Assembly (NCBI GenBank): GCA_900546485.1
Contig: URDK01000066.1
Location: 1-15,796, forward strand
Length of the DNA stretch: 15,796 bases
DNA from: an uncultured Eubacteriales bacterium
GTDB taxonomy: Bacteria; Bacillota; Clostridia; Oscillospirales; Oscillospiraceae
Direction of reading: 5' to 3'
The notes beneath the pieces are model-generated. The model did not search any database. It saw only the letters and a program-made list of their open reading frames with translations, and was not told the origin of the DNA. The position numbers were made by a program, and so were the translations under genes. This document shows, piece by piece, positions 1-6,417 of this stretch (positions are counted from its first letter, which is position 1; each line of letters begins with the position of its first letter).

Positions 1-28
1 CTTTCCCTACACGACGCTCTTCCGATCT
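1..28 (+). other. Illumina sequencing adapter remnant
   Basis: These 28 bases match the 3' part of the Illumina TruSeq read-1 adapter, ending in the diagnostic GCTCTTCCGATCT. They are library sequence left at the contig edge, not biology. Genomic sequence starts at about base 29, and nothing upstream can be inferred. Confidence 0.97.
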
Positions 29-59
29 GCGTGGTCAAAAAGACCAACTGACGACAAGA

Positions 60-100
60 GCCGCCCTCCCGGAAGAGGGAGGGCGGCGTGAAAGGGAGGG
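60..100 (+). promoter_or_regulatory. Hairpin whose arm can also pair with the next gene's Shine-Dalgarno
   Basis: A perfect 11-bp stem (60-70 with 77-87, 6-nt loop GGAAGA) lies 19 nt before the GTG at 107. No T-run follows, so it is not a normal intrinsic terminator. The 7-mer GGGAGGG occurs twice: in the 3' arm (77-83) and as the Shine-Dalgarno of the next gene (94-100). The 5' arm segment CCCTCCC (64-70) can pair with either copy. Whether this alters translation is inference; the complementarity is visible. Confidence 0.5.
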
Positions 101-106
101 AATACC

Positions 107-514
107 GTGATAACGGCAAGAGACATCTTCACCGCGGCCATGGGCATCATGGACGAGCTCTCGCCCACTGGCGAGGCTGCGAACAGCGATACCAGGGAGT
201 ACGAGCAGCGCACGCCGGCGATACTCAACGTCCTGCTGACGGAGCTGAAGGTGCTGCGCGGGGACAGCGGAGACTGGCTGCCCGTCACCGGTCTGGACGA
301 GCCCGTGCCGGCGGAGACCAACTATGCCTTGGGCGCCATGCCCTACGGTCTTGCGGCCAATCTGCTGGTGGACGAAAACCCCAGCGCGGCGAGCTTTTAC
401 CAGCAGCGCTATGAGGAGCTGCGCGCGATGTTCATGTCCCGCCTGAGCGCGAGCGTGGAGGACATAGAGCTCCTCTACGGCGGCGTGGGCGAGGGCAGGT
501 TCGCGAGGTGGTGA
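107..514 (+). CDS. Phage-like head-tail connector / virion structural protein
   Basis: This 135-residue protein starts at GTG 107, with AGGGAGGG six bases upstream. It resembles small structural proteins encoded between the capsid and tail genes of siphophages and prophages in Clostridia. The shared pattern is an N-terminal helix (residues 1-20), a TREYEQRTPAILN stretch, a PYGLAANLLVDENP motif near residues 78-92, and FYQQRYEEL just after. Members are usually annotated as hypothetical or connector-like; the family name here is from memory of that pattern, not a search. The stop lies 4 nt before the start of the next gene, which is also phage-like, so the two are probably cotranscribed. No portal, capsid or tail gene is visible because the contig begins here. 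It is probably the edge of a prophage or a remnant. Ile ATA codons occur as in the neighbouring chromosomal genes. Confidence 0.6.
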   Translation: MITARDIFTAAMGIMDELSPTGEAANSDTREYEQRTPAILNVLLTELKVLRGDSGDWLPVTGLDEPVPAETNYALGAMPYGLAANLLVDENPSAASFYQQRYEELRAMFMSRLSASVEDIELLYGGVGEGRFARW

Positions 515-518
515 CGAC

Positions 519-797
519 GTGACCGACTGGGCTGCGCTCAGCGTTATAGCGGCGCTGGTGGGCGCGGCGATAAGCCTTGTGACGCCCATACTGAGGCTCA
601 ACACCGTGATAACCAAGCTGAGTGCGACGGTGGACAGCCTCGCCAAAAACCTTGAGACCCTGACTGGAGACAACAGCCGCAGTCATGCCCGGCTCCACGG
701 CCGCATAGACGAGATAGAGGATACCGTGGGAAAGCACGAGGTGCGTTTGACTGTGCTGGAGCGCTCGAAAAAGGACTCAAAAGTCGATAACGCTTGA
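519..797 (+). CDS. Small membrane-anchored coiled-coil protein, phage XhlA/holin-accessory type
   Basis: This 92-residue protein starts at GTG 519, four bases after the previous stop, with an AGGTGG-type ribosome binding site inside the end of that gene. Residues 4-26 form one hydrophobic segment (WAALSVIAALVGAAISLVTP). Residues 27-85 are predicted coiled coil, with heptad-like Leu/Val/Ile spacing and a HARLHGRIDEIEDTV stretch, and the C-terminus is lysine-rich and polar. One membrane helix followed by a coiled coil is the layout of the XhlA-like proteins that accompany phage lysis cassettes. The same layout also occurs in unassigned phage tail-region proteins, so the lysis role is inference. 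It is followed directly by a terminator at 821-855, so it is the last gene of this phage-like unit. Confidence 0.6.
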   Translation: MTDWAALSVIAALVGAAISLVTPILRLNTVITKLSATVDSLAKNLETLTGDNSRSHARLHGRIDEIEDTVGKHEVRLTVLERSKKDSKVDNA

Positions 798-822
798 ATT
801 TTTTTGAAAACACAGCTATAAT
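794..822 (+). promoter_or_regulatory. Sigma-A promoter for the acyltransferase gene
   Basis: TTGAAT (794-799) and a perfect TATAAT (817-822) are separated by 17 nt. The -35 box overlaps the stop codon of the preceding gene. Predicted transcription starts near 828-830, inside the upstream gene's terminator hairpin, so the new transcript would lack its 5' arm. Confidence 0.7.
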
Positions 823-855
823 CGGGGAGACGGGGAGGTCCGCTCCCCGATTTTT
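821..855 (+). terminator. Intrinsic terminator after the phage-like genes
   Basis: A 9-bp stem (821-829 ATCGGGGAG with 843-851 CTCCCCGAT), a 13-nt loop and a run of five T (851-855). It would stop transcripts arriving from 107-797, while transcripts begun at the overlapping promoter escape. Confidence 0.7.
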
Positions 856-880
856 GCGCCTTGGAAAGGATGAGCGTGGC

Positions 881-2161
881 ATGGACAAACCGACAGTGCA
901 GCAAAAGCTGGAGCAGCGCAAGCTGAAACCGGTGAACCCGGCGGCGTTTCGCTTTATGGTGGGTCTGGCTACGGTGCTGTTTAAAAAGAAATATAACGTA
1001 AACTTCACCTATGTGGACGATATCAAACCCTATCACGGCAAACCCTACATAGTGGTCTCGAACCACGCCTCACGCATAGACTATGTGTTCACAGCTCCCG
1101 CTTTCTGGCCGGACACCTTCAACTTCGTCGTGGGCTACAACGAGTTTTTCCGCAGCCACCTGGCGGGTGTGCTGCGCGCGATGCAGACGGTGCCGAAGAA
1201 GAACTTCGTTCAGCAGCCGTATTCGATACGTCAGATGATACGCATTATCCGCGGCGGCGGGCGCATCATCATCCTGCCCGAGGGCATGAGCTCCATCTCT
1301 GGAGCCAACCAGCCCTGCGCCCTGGGCGGCGGCCACCTGCTCAAGAGCCTGAAGGTGCCGGTGCTCTACACCAAGATAGCCGGCGGCTATCTCACGGCGC
1401 CGAAATTCGACCTCGAGGACCGTCCCGGACGCGTGGACGTGCAGGTCGGCGTCCTCTTCACTCCGGAGCAGCTCGCGGAGATGAGCGCTGACGAGATACA
1501 AAAGGCTATGGATGAGCGGCTCTACCACGACGATTACGAGTGGAACAAGACCGCCCGCGTGAAGTTCGCAGGCAGCGGCCGCATGGCCAGGAACATGCAC
1601 CAGCTGCTGTTCTGGTGCCCGAAGTGCGGCGGCGAGCTCTGCATGGCCAGCGAGGGCGACCGCATCTACTGCAAGCACTGCGGCAACGGCGCGAGCCTGA
1701 ATGAATACTACGACCTCCTGCCCGAAGAGGGCAGCGTCATCCCCGAGACGCCGCGCGTGTGGTTCGACATGCAGCGCGAGCACATCAAGAAGCGCGTGGC
1801 CGAGGAGGGCTTTGAGCTGCGCGAGCATGTCAAGCTCGGCACCCTGCCAACGGACGGCTACCTTAAGGACCAGGCCACCTCCATCATCACCGGCGAGGGT
1901 GAGCTCGTGCTCGACCGTGAGGGCCTGCACTACGAGGGTACTAATAAGGGCGAGCCCTTCACCTTCACCATCCCGAGCCGCCAGCTGCCGACCTACGGCA
2001 TGTGCACGGACGTCTCGCGCTTTTACACCTTTGTGGACGGCGAGTTCTGCGAGTTCTACCCGGAGCGTGAATCCGCCGAGCTCTGGATGCTCGCCACCGA
2101 GGAGATGCACCGCCTCAACGGCGGCCTCTGGCAGGACTTCCCCTGGAAGAGGGAACAGTGA
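881..2161 (+). CDS. 1-acylglycerol-3-phosphate O-acyltransferase-like protein with zinc ribbon
   Basis: A 426-residue PlsC-type lysophospholipid acyltransferase with a long C-terminal extension. Family members move an acyl group to a lysophospholipid at the cytoplasmic membrane. The catalytic NHx4D box is at residues 61-67 (N61, H62, D67). The second acyltransferase box is PEGMSS at 133-138, a variant of the usual EGTRS. After the acyltransferase domain (about 50-215) comes a four-cysteine zinc ribbon (C246, C249, C264, C267). A beta-rich domain follows at about 325-426, possibly PH-like, which I do not firmly recognise. I chose the ATG at 881 because GGAAAGGA lies about 11 nt upstream and homologous sequence begins there; the frame is open back to 794 only through terminator sequence. 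It is monocistronic, with a promoter at 794 and a terminator at 2171, and converges on potD. The exact acceptor is unknown. Confidence 0.85.
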   Translation: MDKPTVQQKLEQRKLKPVNPAAFRFMVGLATVLFKKKYNVNFTYVDDIKPYHGKPYIVVSNHASRIDYVFTAPAFWPDTFNFVVGYNEFFRSHLAGVLRAMQTVPKKNFVQQPYSIRQMIRIIRGGGRIIILPEGMSSISGANQPCALGGGHLLKSLKVPVLYTKIAGGYLTAPKFDLEDRPGRVDVQVGVLFTPEQLAEMSADEIQKAMDERLYHDDYEWNKTARVKFAGSGRMARNMHQLLFWCPKCGGELCMASEGDRIYCKHCGNGASLNEYYDLLPEEGSVIPETPRVWFDMQREHIKKRVAEEGFELREHVKLGTLPTDGYLKDQATSIITGEGELVLDREGLHYEGTNKGEPFTFTIPSRQLPTYGMCTDVSRFYTFVDGEFCEFYPERESAELWMLATEEMHRLNGGLWQDFPWKREQ

Positions 2162-2170
2162 GATATGCAA

Positions 2171-2205
2171 AGCGCCCCGCCTTAAGAAAGGCGGGGCGCT
2201 TTTTT
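2171..2205. terminator. Strong shared terminator between convergent genes
   Basis: A 13-bp perfect stem (2171-2183 with 2188-2200), a 4-nt loop AAGA and six T (2200-2205) on the plus strand. It ends the acyltransferase transcript. On the minus strand the same hairpin is followed by a short TTT, so it probably also stops potABCD, whose last stop is at 2220. Confidence 0.9.
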
Positions 2206-2219
2206 ATGGTTTATCGTTT

Positions 2220-3296
2220 TCAGTTGGTGGCAGTGGCCTCGAGCCAGAGCTTATCCATGAGCTGCTGGGCCTCGACGGAGAGCATGCCGAAGGCCTCGCC
2301 GCGCTTGAGAGTCTCGGCGTCCGGATAGGCAACGGGGTCATTGGCCATCTCGGGGTCCATGTAGTCCTTGGCGGCGGACACCGGGGTGCCGTAGCCGATG
2401 TAGTCCATGTTGCCGCCGCTTATCTCGGGCTCGCAGAGGAAGTTGATGAAGGTCTCGGCCTCCTCCTTGTGCTCGGCGCAGGTGGGGATGCACATGGCGT
2501 CGATGAAGGTGTTGAAGCTCTCCTCCTCGGGCAGATAGAAGGCGAGGTCCTCATTCTCCTGCATCATGAGCATGCAGTCGCCGGCGTAGTAGGTGGCTAT
2601 CCAGGCCTCCTCGTTGTCCATGGCGTCGTACACCTGGTCCATGACGTACTGCTGCACCAGCGGCTTCTGCTCCTTGAGCAGATCGGCCGCGGCCTGGAGC
2701 TCGTCGGGATCCTCGGTGTTGAAGCTGTAGCCCAGCCTGGCCTCGGCCACGGCGAAGGCGTCGCGCGGGTTGCCGAACATCAGGATCTTGCCGGCGTACT
2801 TCTCGTTCCAGAGCAGGTCCCAGCCCCCGACGTCGGCCTCGTCAACGTACTTGGTGTTGTAGATGATGCCCACGGTGCCCCAGGTGTAGGGGACGGAGTA
2901 CTTGTTCTCCGGGTCGTAGGACTGGTTCTTGAAGGTGTCGTCCACGAGCTCATAGTTCGGGATGTTGTCGAAGTTGAGCTCCTGGAGATAGCCCTCGTCG
3001 ATGAGGCGGGCGATCATGTAGTCGCTCGGGATGATGACGTCGTAGCTGACGCCGCCGGTCACGAGCTTGTTGTAGAGGTCCTCGTTGGACTCATAGGTCG
3101 TGTAGTTGACCTTGATGTTCGGGTAGGCCTCCTCAAACTTCGCGATGACGTCGATGTAGCCGTCGGAGCCGTCGGCAATGTTCAGACCCCAGTTGTAGAC
3201 GTTGATGGTGACGGTGTCGCTGCTGCCGCAGCCGCTGAGGGCGAGAATGCCGGCAGCGAGCGCCAGCACAAGTACGATGGATACAATCCTTTTCAT
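2220..3296 (-). CDS. potD: Spermidine/putrescine ABC transporter substrate-binding lipoprotein
   Basis: A 358-residue extracytoplasmic solute-binding protein that captures polyamines and delivers them to PotBC. The N-terminus is a lipoprotein signal: KR, a hydrophobic core, and a lipobox LSGC with the lipidated Cys at residue 23. The mature part has the PotD/PotF pattern: INVYNWG near 31-37, YTTYESNEDLYNKL, a YDVIIPSDYM segment, and SVPYTWGTVGIIYNT near 114-128. It is a full-length family member (about 350). The ATG at 3296 is preceded by AGGGGA at normal spacing and follows potC by 16 nt. It is the last gene of potABCD and is followed by the shared terminator. The binding residues for spermidine versus putrescine cannot be settled by eye, so the ligand is given only at class level. 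Confidence 0.93.
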   Translation of the reverse strand: MKRIVSIVLVLALAAGILALSGCGSSDTVTINVYNWGLNIADGSDGYIDVIAKFEEAYPNIKVNYTTYESNEDLYNKLVTGGVSYDVIIPSDYMIARLIDEGYLQELNFDNIPNYELVDDTFKNQSYDPENKYSVPYTWGTVGIIYNTKYVDEADVGGWDLLWNEKYAGKILMFGNPRDAFAVAEARLGYSFNTEDPDELQAAADLLKEQKPLVQQYVMDQVYDAMDNEEAWIATYYAGDCMLMMQENEDLAFYLPEEESFNTFIDAMCIPTCAEHKEEAETFINFLCEPEISGGNMDYIGYGTPVSAAKDYMDPEMANDPVAYPDAETLKRGEAFGMLSVEAQQLMDKLWLEATATN

Positions 3297-3312
3297 CTTT
3301 TCATTTCCCCTT

Positions 3313-4128
3313 TCAATGACTGAAAACGCGGTTTTGCTTTTTCCGCTCGTCCCTCGCCTGAAGGACGTTCATGATTATCATTACTATGAGTATTACGAAG
3401 AACAGCAGCGTGAAGAGGGCGTATATCCTCGGCGGCAGCTGTTTTTTCGTCAGGTTGTAGATCTCGACGGGCAGCGTCACAAAGTCCGGGCCGTAGACGA
3501 AGTAGCTGATGACGAAGTCGTCAAGGCTCATGGTGAAGCTCATGATGGCGCCCGAGATCATGCCGGGCATAATCTCGTGGATGATGACCTTGAAAAAGGC
3601 CTGCACGGGCGTGCAGCCCAGATCCTGCGCTGCGTCGCTGAGCGAGGGGTCCATCTGCCCGAGCTTGGGCATGACGGAGAGTATGACGTAGGGCAGGTTG
3701 AAGGTAATGTGCGCTATGAGCAGCGTGGTGAAGCCCAGCACTTTCTGCTGGCCGAAGATGGTCGAACCGACGAAGACAAAGAGCAGGGAGAGGCTGACGC
3801 CGGTGACTATCTCCGGGTTCACGAGCGGGATGTTCGTGAGGTCCATGACCAAGCGGCGCACACGTCCGCGCATGGCGTGGATGCCGAGCGCAGCCAGCGT
3901 GCCGAGCGCGGTAGCCAGCAGACTCGAGAGCAGCGCGATGATGATGGAGTTGAGCAGCAGCTTCAGCATGCTCGTGTCGCGGAAAAGCTCCGCGTAGCGC
4001 GCGAAGGTGAAGCCCTCGAACTCCGAGATGTCCTTGCCCGTGTTGAACGAGGCCACAAACAGGACTATCATCGGCATGTAGAGGAAGACGAAGATTATGA
4101 AGGTATAGACGCGTCCCAGCTTCTTCAT
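3313..4128 (-). CDS. potC: Spermidine/putrescine ABC transporter permease PotC
   Basis: A 271-residue inner-membrane permease with about six hydrophobic segments, starting with one at residues 8-28. It forms the channel with PotB and is driven by PotA. The cytoplasmic EAA loop that docks the ATPase is visible as DAAQDLGCTPVQAFFKVIIHE in the second half, followed by MPG. The extracellular loop after the first helix (FNTGKDISEFEGFTFARYAELF) is typical of PotC. The start codon overlaps the potB stop by four bases (ATGA at 4128-4125), which implies translational coupling. Length and order (third of A-B-C-D) are standard. PotC rather than PotB is assigned from position and N-terminal pattern; general polyamine permease identity is secure. 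Confidence 0.92.
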   Translation of the reverse strand: MKKLGRVYTFIIFVFLYMPMIVLFVASFNTGKDISEFEGFTFARYAELFRDTSMLKLLLNSIIIALLSSLLATALGTLAALGIHAMRGRVRRLVMDLTNIPLVNPEIVTGVSLSLLFVFVGSTIFGQQKVLGFTTLLIAHITFNLPYVILSVMPKLGQMDPSLSDAAQDLGCTPVQAFFKVIIHEIMPGMISGAIMSFTMSLDDFVISYFVYGPDFVTLPVEIYNLTKKQLPPRIYALFTLLFFVILIVMIIMNVLQARDERKKQNRVFSH

Positions 4129-4934
4129 ACCGTGATCACCCCCTCGTCATCGCCGGCAAAGCGGTTCATGACCCCGATGGAGATGAACACGAGCACCATG
4201 AGTATGAAGCTCATGGCGGCGCCGAGGTATGGGTTGCTGGCGGACTTGAACTGGCGCTCTATGATGTCGCCTATCATGGTCGTTTCTGTCGAGCCCAGCT
4301 TCTGAGAGATGTAGAAAGTGGAGACGGCGGGCACAAAGACCATGGTGACGCCGGAGATCATGCCGGGCACGGAGAGTGGGAAGATGACGCGGCGAAACAC
4401 GGCCGCGCTGCTGCATCCCAGGTCCTGGGCCGCCTCGATGAGACGGTTGTCTATTTTCATGATGACGGTGTAGAGCGGCATTATCATGTAGGGCAGGTAG
4501 TTATACACCATGCCCAGTATGACCGCGCCGGAGTTTCGGATGAGTGAGAGCGGCCCGATGCCGAGCCCGGCGAGCAGGGTGTTGATTATGCCGGTGTCGC
4601 GCAGCAGGGCGACCCAGGCCAGCGTCCTGAGCAGGAAGCTCATGCACATGGGCAGCATGACGAGCATGTAGAGCACCCGCTGCATGGAGGCGCCGCTCTG
4701 GGCGATGACGTAGGCCACGGGGTAGCCTATGACGAGACAGATGGCCGCCGCCGCCAGCGCGTACCAGACCGAGCGCAGAAACACCGGCAGGTACTCGGCC
4801 GCGGTGACGAAGTTCGAGAAGGTGAACTCGCCGTTCACGTTGGTCACGGAGTAGTAGGCCACGACCGCAAGGGGCACGACCGTGAAGATGATCATCCACA
4901 CGATGTAAGGCGCAGCAAGAGCTTTAGTTCTCAT
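4125..4934 (-). CDS. potB: Spermidine/putrescine ABC transporter permease PotB
   Basis: A 269-residue permease with six predicted membrane helices. The first is at residues 9-28 and follows a short basic N-terminus. The ATPase-docking EAA motif is EAAQDLGCSSAAVFRRVIFP, followed by the expected SVPG. I chose the ATG at 4934 rather than the upstream ATG at 4958. GAGGAGG sits about seven bases before 4934, and the extra eight residues (MFLPRRRS) would be encoded by that Shine-Dalgarno region. With this start the gene overlaps the end of potA by 11 nt, so the two are probably coupled. Its stop overlaps the potC start. It works as the heterodimer partner of PotC in the membrane. Confidence 0.92.
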   Translation of the reverse strand: MRTKALAAPYIVWMIIFTVVPLAVVAYYSVTNVNGEFTFSNFVTAAEYLPVFLRSVWYALAAAAICLVIGYPVAYVIAQSGASMQRVLYMLVMLPMCMSFLLRTLAWVALLRDTGIINTLLAGLGIGPLSLIRNSGAVILGMVYNYLPYMIMPLYTVIMKIDNRLIEAAQDLGCSSAAVFRRVIFPLSVPGMISGVTMVFVPAVSTFYISQKLGSTETTMIGDIIERQFKSASNPYLGAAMSFILMVLVFISIGVMNRFAGDDEGVITV

Positions 4935-6081
4935 TGAGCGCCTCCTCGGGAGGAACATCCTCCCCTCCGATGACCGCGTCCGGGTCGTTTATCTCGTCGT
5001 ACTCGGCGGAGTAGGAGCTGTAATCTCCGAACATGCCCGAATACTCGCTCTTCTTCATGACATGTATGTCGTTGGGCGTGAGCTTTATGCCTATGTAGGA
5101 GCCGACGGGCTGATAATCGGTGGTCTGTATGAGCCACTTGAAGCCCTTGAAGTCGACTATCGTGTCGTAGTGCACGCCCTTGAAGGTGACGCTGGTGACC
5201 GTGCCGCAGAGGTGGCCGCTGTCGGGCGGGACTATGTCCACGTCCTCGGGCCTGATGACGACGTCGACGGGCTCGTCCTTGGCGAAGCCCTTGTCGAGGC
5301 AGCGGAACTTGCGGCCGAAGAACTCGACCACGTAGTCGGCGCGCATGATGCCGTCGAGGATGTTGCTCTCGCCGATGAAGTCCGCAACGAAGGCGTTCTT
5401 CGGCTCGTTGTAGATGTCCTCGGGCGTGCCTATCTGCTGGATGCGGCCCTTGTCCATTACGACCACGGTGTCGCTCATGGCGAGGGCTTCCTCCTGGTCG
5501 TGCGTTACATATATAAATGTGATGCCCAGCTGCTGCTGTATGCGTTTGAGCTCGTTTTGCATGTCCTTGCGCAGCCGAAGGTCGAGGGCGCCCAGCGGCT
5601 CGTCGAGCAGCAGGACCTCCGGCCGGTTCACAAGCGCGCGGGCTATGGCTACACGCTGCTGCTGGCCGCCTGAGAGCTGGCTTGGCTTGCGCTTTTCAAA
5701 GCCGCGCAGAGAGACGATCTCCAGCATCTCCGTCACCCTCTGCTCTATCTCCTTCTGGGGGACCTTGGCGATGCGCAGGCCGAAGGCGACGTTTTCAAAG
5801 ACGTTCAGGTGCGGGAACAGCGCGTACTTCTGGAAGACCGTGTTGACGCGCCGTTTGTGGGGCGGGACATCATTAATCCTCACACCTTCAAACAGCACGT
5901 CGCCGCTCGTCGGCTGAAGAAATCCGCCGATGATACGGAGAGTTGTTGTTTTGCCGCAGCCCGAGGGGCCGAGAAGTGTGAGGAATTCACTGTTGTTGAA
6001 GTAGATGTTGATAGAATCGAGGACGGTCTCGCCGTCAAAATCCATCCGGCAATTTACCAGCCGAATAAGCTCTTTGGACAT
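4924..6081 (-). CDS. potA: Spermidine/putrescine ABC transporter ATP-binding protein
   Basis: A 385-residue cytoplasmic ATPase that powers the PotBC channel. Visible motifs are Walker A GPSGCGKT (38-45), a Q-loop around FQKYALFP, signature LSGGQ (136-140), Walker B VLLLDE (156-161), a D-loop in GALDLRL, and the H-loop histidine H194. A regulatory TOBE-like domain follows, about 250-345, including the RPEDVDI segment. The last 40 residues are acidic and look unstructured. The ATG at 6081 is chosen because GGGGGAGG precedes it by about four bases and PotA homology starts at once. The frame stays open to 6234, but that stretch lies in the structured leader. It is the first gene of potABCD, driven by the promoter at 6417-6389 after a long leader. 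Confidence 0.95.
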   Translation of the reverse strand: MSKELIRLVNCRMDFDGETVLDSINIYFNNSEFLTLLGPSGCGKTTTLRIIGGFLQPTSGDVLFEGVRINDVPPHKRRVNTVFQKYALFPHLNVFENVAFGLRIAKVPQKEIEQRVTEMLEIVSLRGFEKRKPSQLSGGQQQRVAIARALVNRPEVLLLDEPLGALDLRLRKDMQNELKRIQQQLGITFIYVTHDQEEALAMSDTVVVMDKGRIQQIGTPEDIYNEPKNAFVADFIGESNILDGIMRADYVVEFFGRKFRCLDKGFAKDEPVDVVIRPEDVDIVPPDSGHLCGTVTSVTFKGVHYDTIVDFKGFKWLIQTTDYQPVGSYIGIKLTPNDIHVMKKSEYSGMFGDYSSYSAEYDEINDPDAVIGGEDVPPEEALNEN

Positions 6082-6382
6082 TATCCTCCCCCTCTTTGTT
6101 GGGCGGGCGACGTCAGGGCGGGGCACGGCGGCTGGGCGGGCTATTTTCCGCCGAGGCTCATGAGGCCGCCTTGGAATACACAAAGTATTCCTGCGGCGTC
6201 CGTATTTCGCCTGACGAAAAATTCCCTCACCCATCCGCTCGCTACCGCCCTGACGACGTCCGCCTGAGATGCCGTCTTACAGGCGCGACTATCGCGAAAG
6301 CCCACTCTCAGATGGCACGGATGATTACGGCTCCTAACACATAATAACCCTGCCGCCTGAGAGTGGGCTCTCTGACAGTTAC
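6082..6382 (-). ncRNA. Long structured 5' leader of potABCD, candidate cis-regulatory RNA
   Basis: About 300 nt separate the predicted transcription start from potA, with no supported gene inside. Read on the minus strand it is rich in complementary segments. A 13-bp stem (6369-6357 with 6311-6299) closes a 45-nt internal region. CGCCTG/CAGGCG (6285-6280 with 6266-6261) has a 13-nt loop. UUUCG/CGAAA (6219-6215 with 6209-6205) has a 5-nt loop, as does GGAAUAC/GUAUUCC (6191-6185 with 6179-6173). CGGCGG/CCGCCG (6153-6148 with 6131-6126) closes a 16-nt loop. An 11-bp long-range pair (6255-6245 with 6121-6111) ends 30 nt from the start codon. I do not recognise the consensus of any riboswitch class I know. 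Regulation by polyamines or another ligand is inference. Confidence 0.5.
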
Positions 6383-6388
6383 ATGAGC

Positions 6389-6417
6389 ATAATACATATA
6401 AACGCGATGCTTGTCAA
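6389..6417 (-). promoter_or_regulatory. Sigma-A promoter of potABCD
   Basis: On the minus strand, TTGACA (6417-6412), a 17-nt spacer and TATTAT (6394-6389) form a near-consensus promoter. It begins one base past the stop codon of the preceding pseudouridine synthase gene, so the pot operon is transcribed independently. Transcription should start near 6382. Confidence 0.85.

Noticed and set aside
1070..2170. Long minus-strand open frame (366 codons) opposite the acyltransferase
   Set aside because: It is a GC-driven shadow rich in Ala, Val, Leu and His with no recognisable domain; the plus-strand gene has clear motifs, promoter and terminator.
1701..3323. Plus-strand open frame of 540 codons across the acyltransferase end and potD
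   Set aside because: It runs through a strong terminator and opposite potD, and its translation is low-complexity with no family features.
6082..6234. Upstream extension of potA by 51 residues
   Set aside because: The frame is open, but the added residues are Arg/Pro-rich and unlike PotA, they lie in the structured leader, and a good Shine-Dalgarno sits at the ATG at 6081.
6339..6347. Three-codon upstream ORF (ATG TGT TAG) in the pot leader on the minus strand
   Set aside because: No ribosome binding site and too short to support as a regulatory peptide.
6299..6369. The 13-bp inverted repeat as terminator of the pseudouridine synthase gene
   Set aside because: The internal region is 45 nt and no T-run follows on the minus strand; it also lies downstream of the pot promoter, so a leader structure is more likely.
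6299..6369. ZTP riboswitch or TPP riboswitch in the pot leader
   Set aside because: CCGCCTGAGAG on the plus strand and CTGAGAG on either strand recall pieces of these motifs, but the other conserved parts are missing and the plus strand has no gene to regulate.
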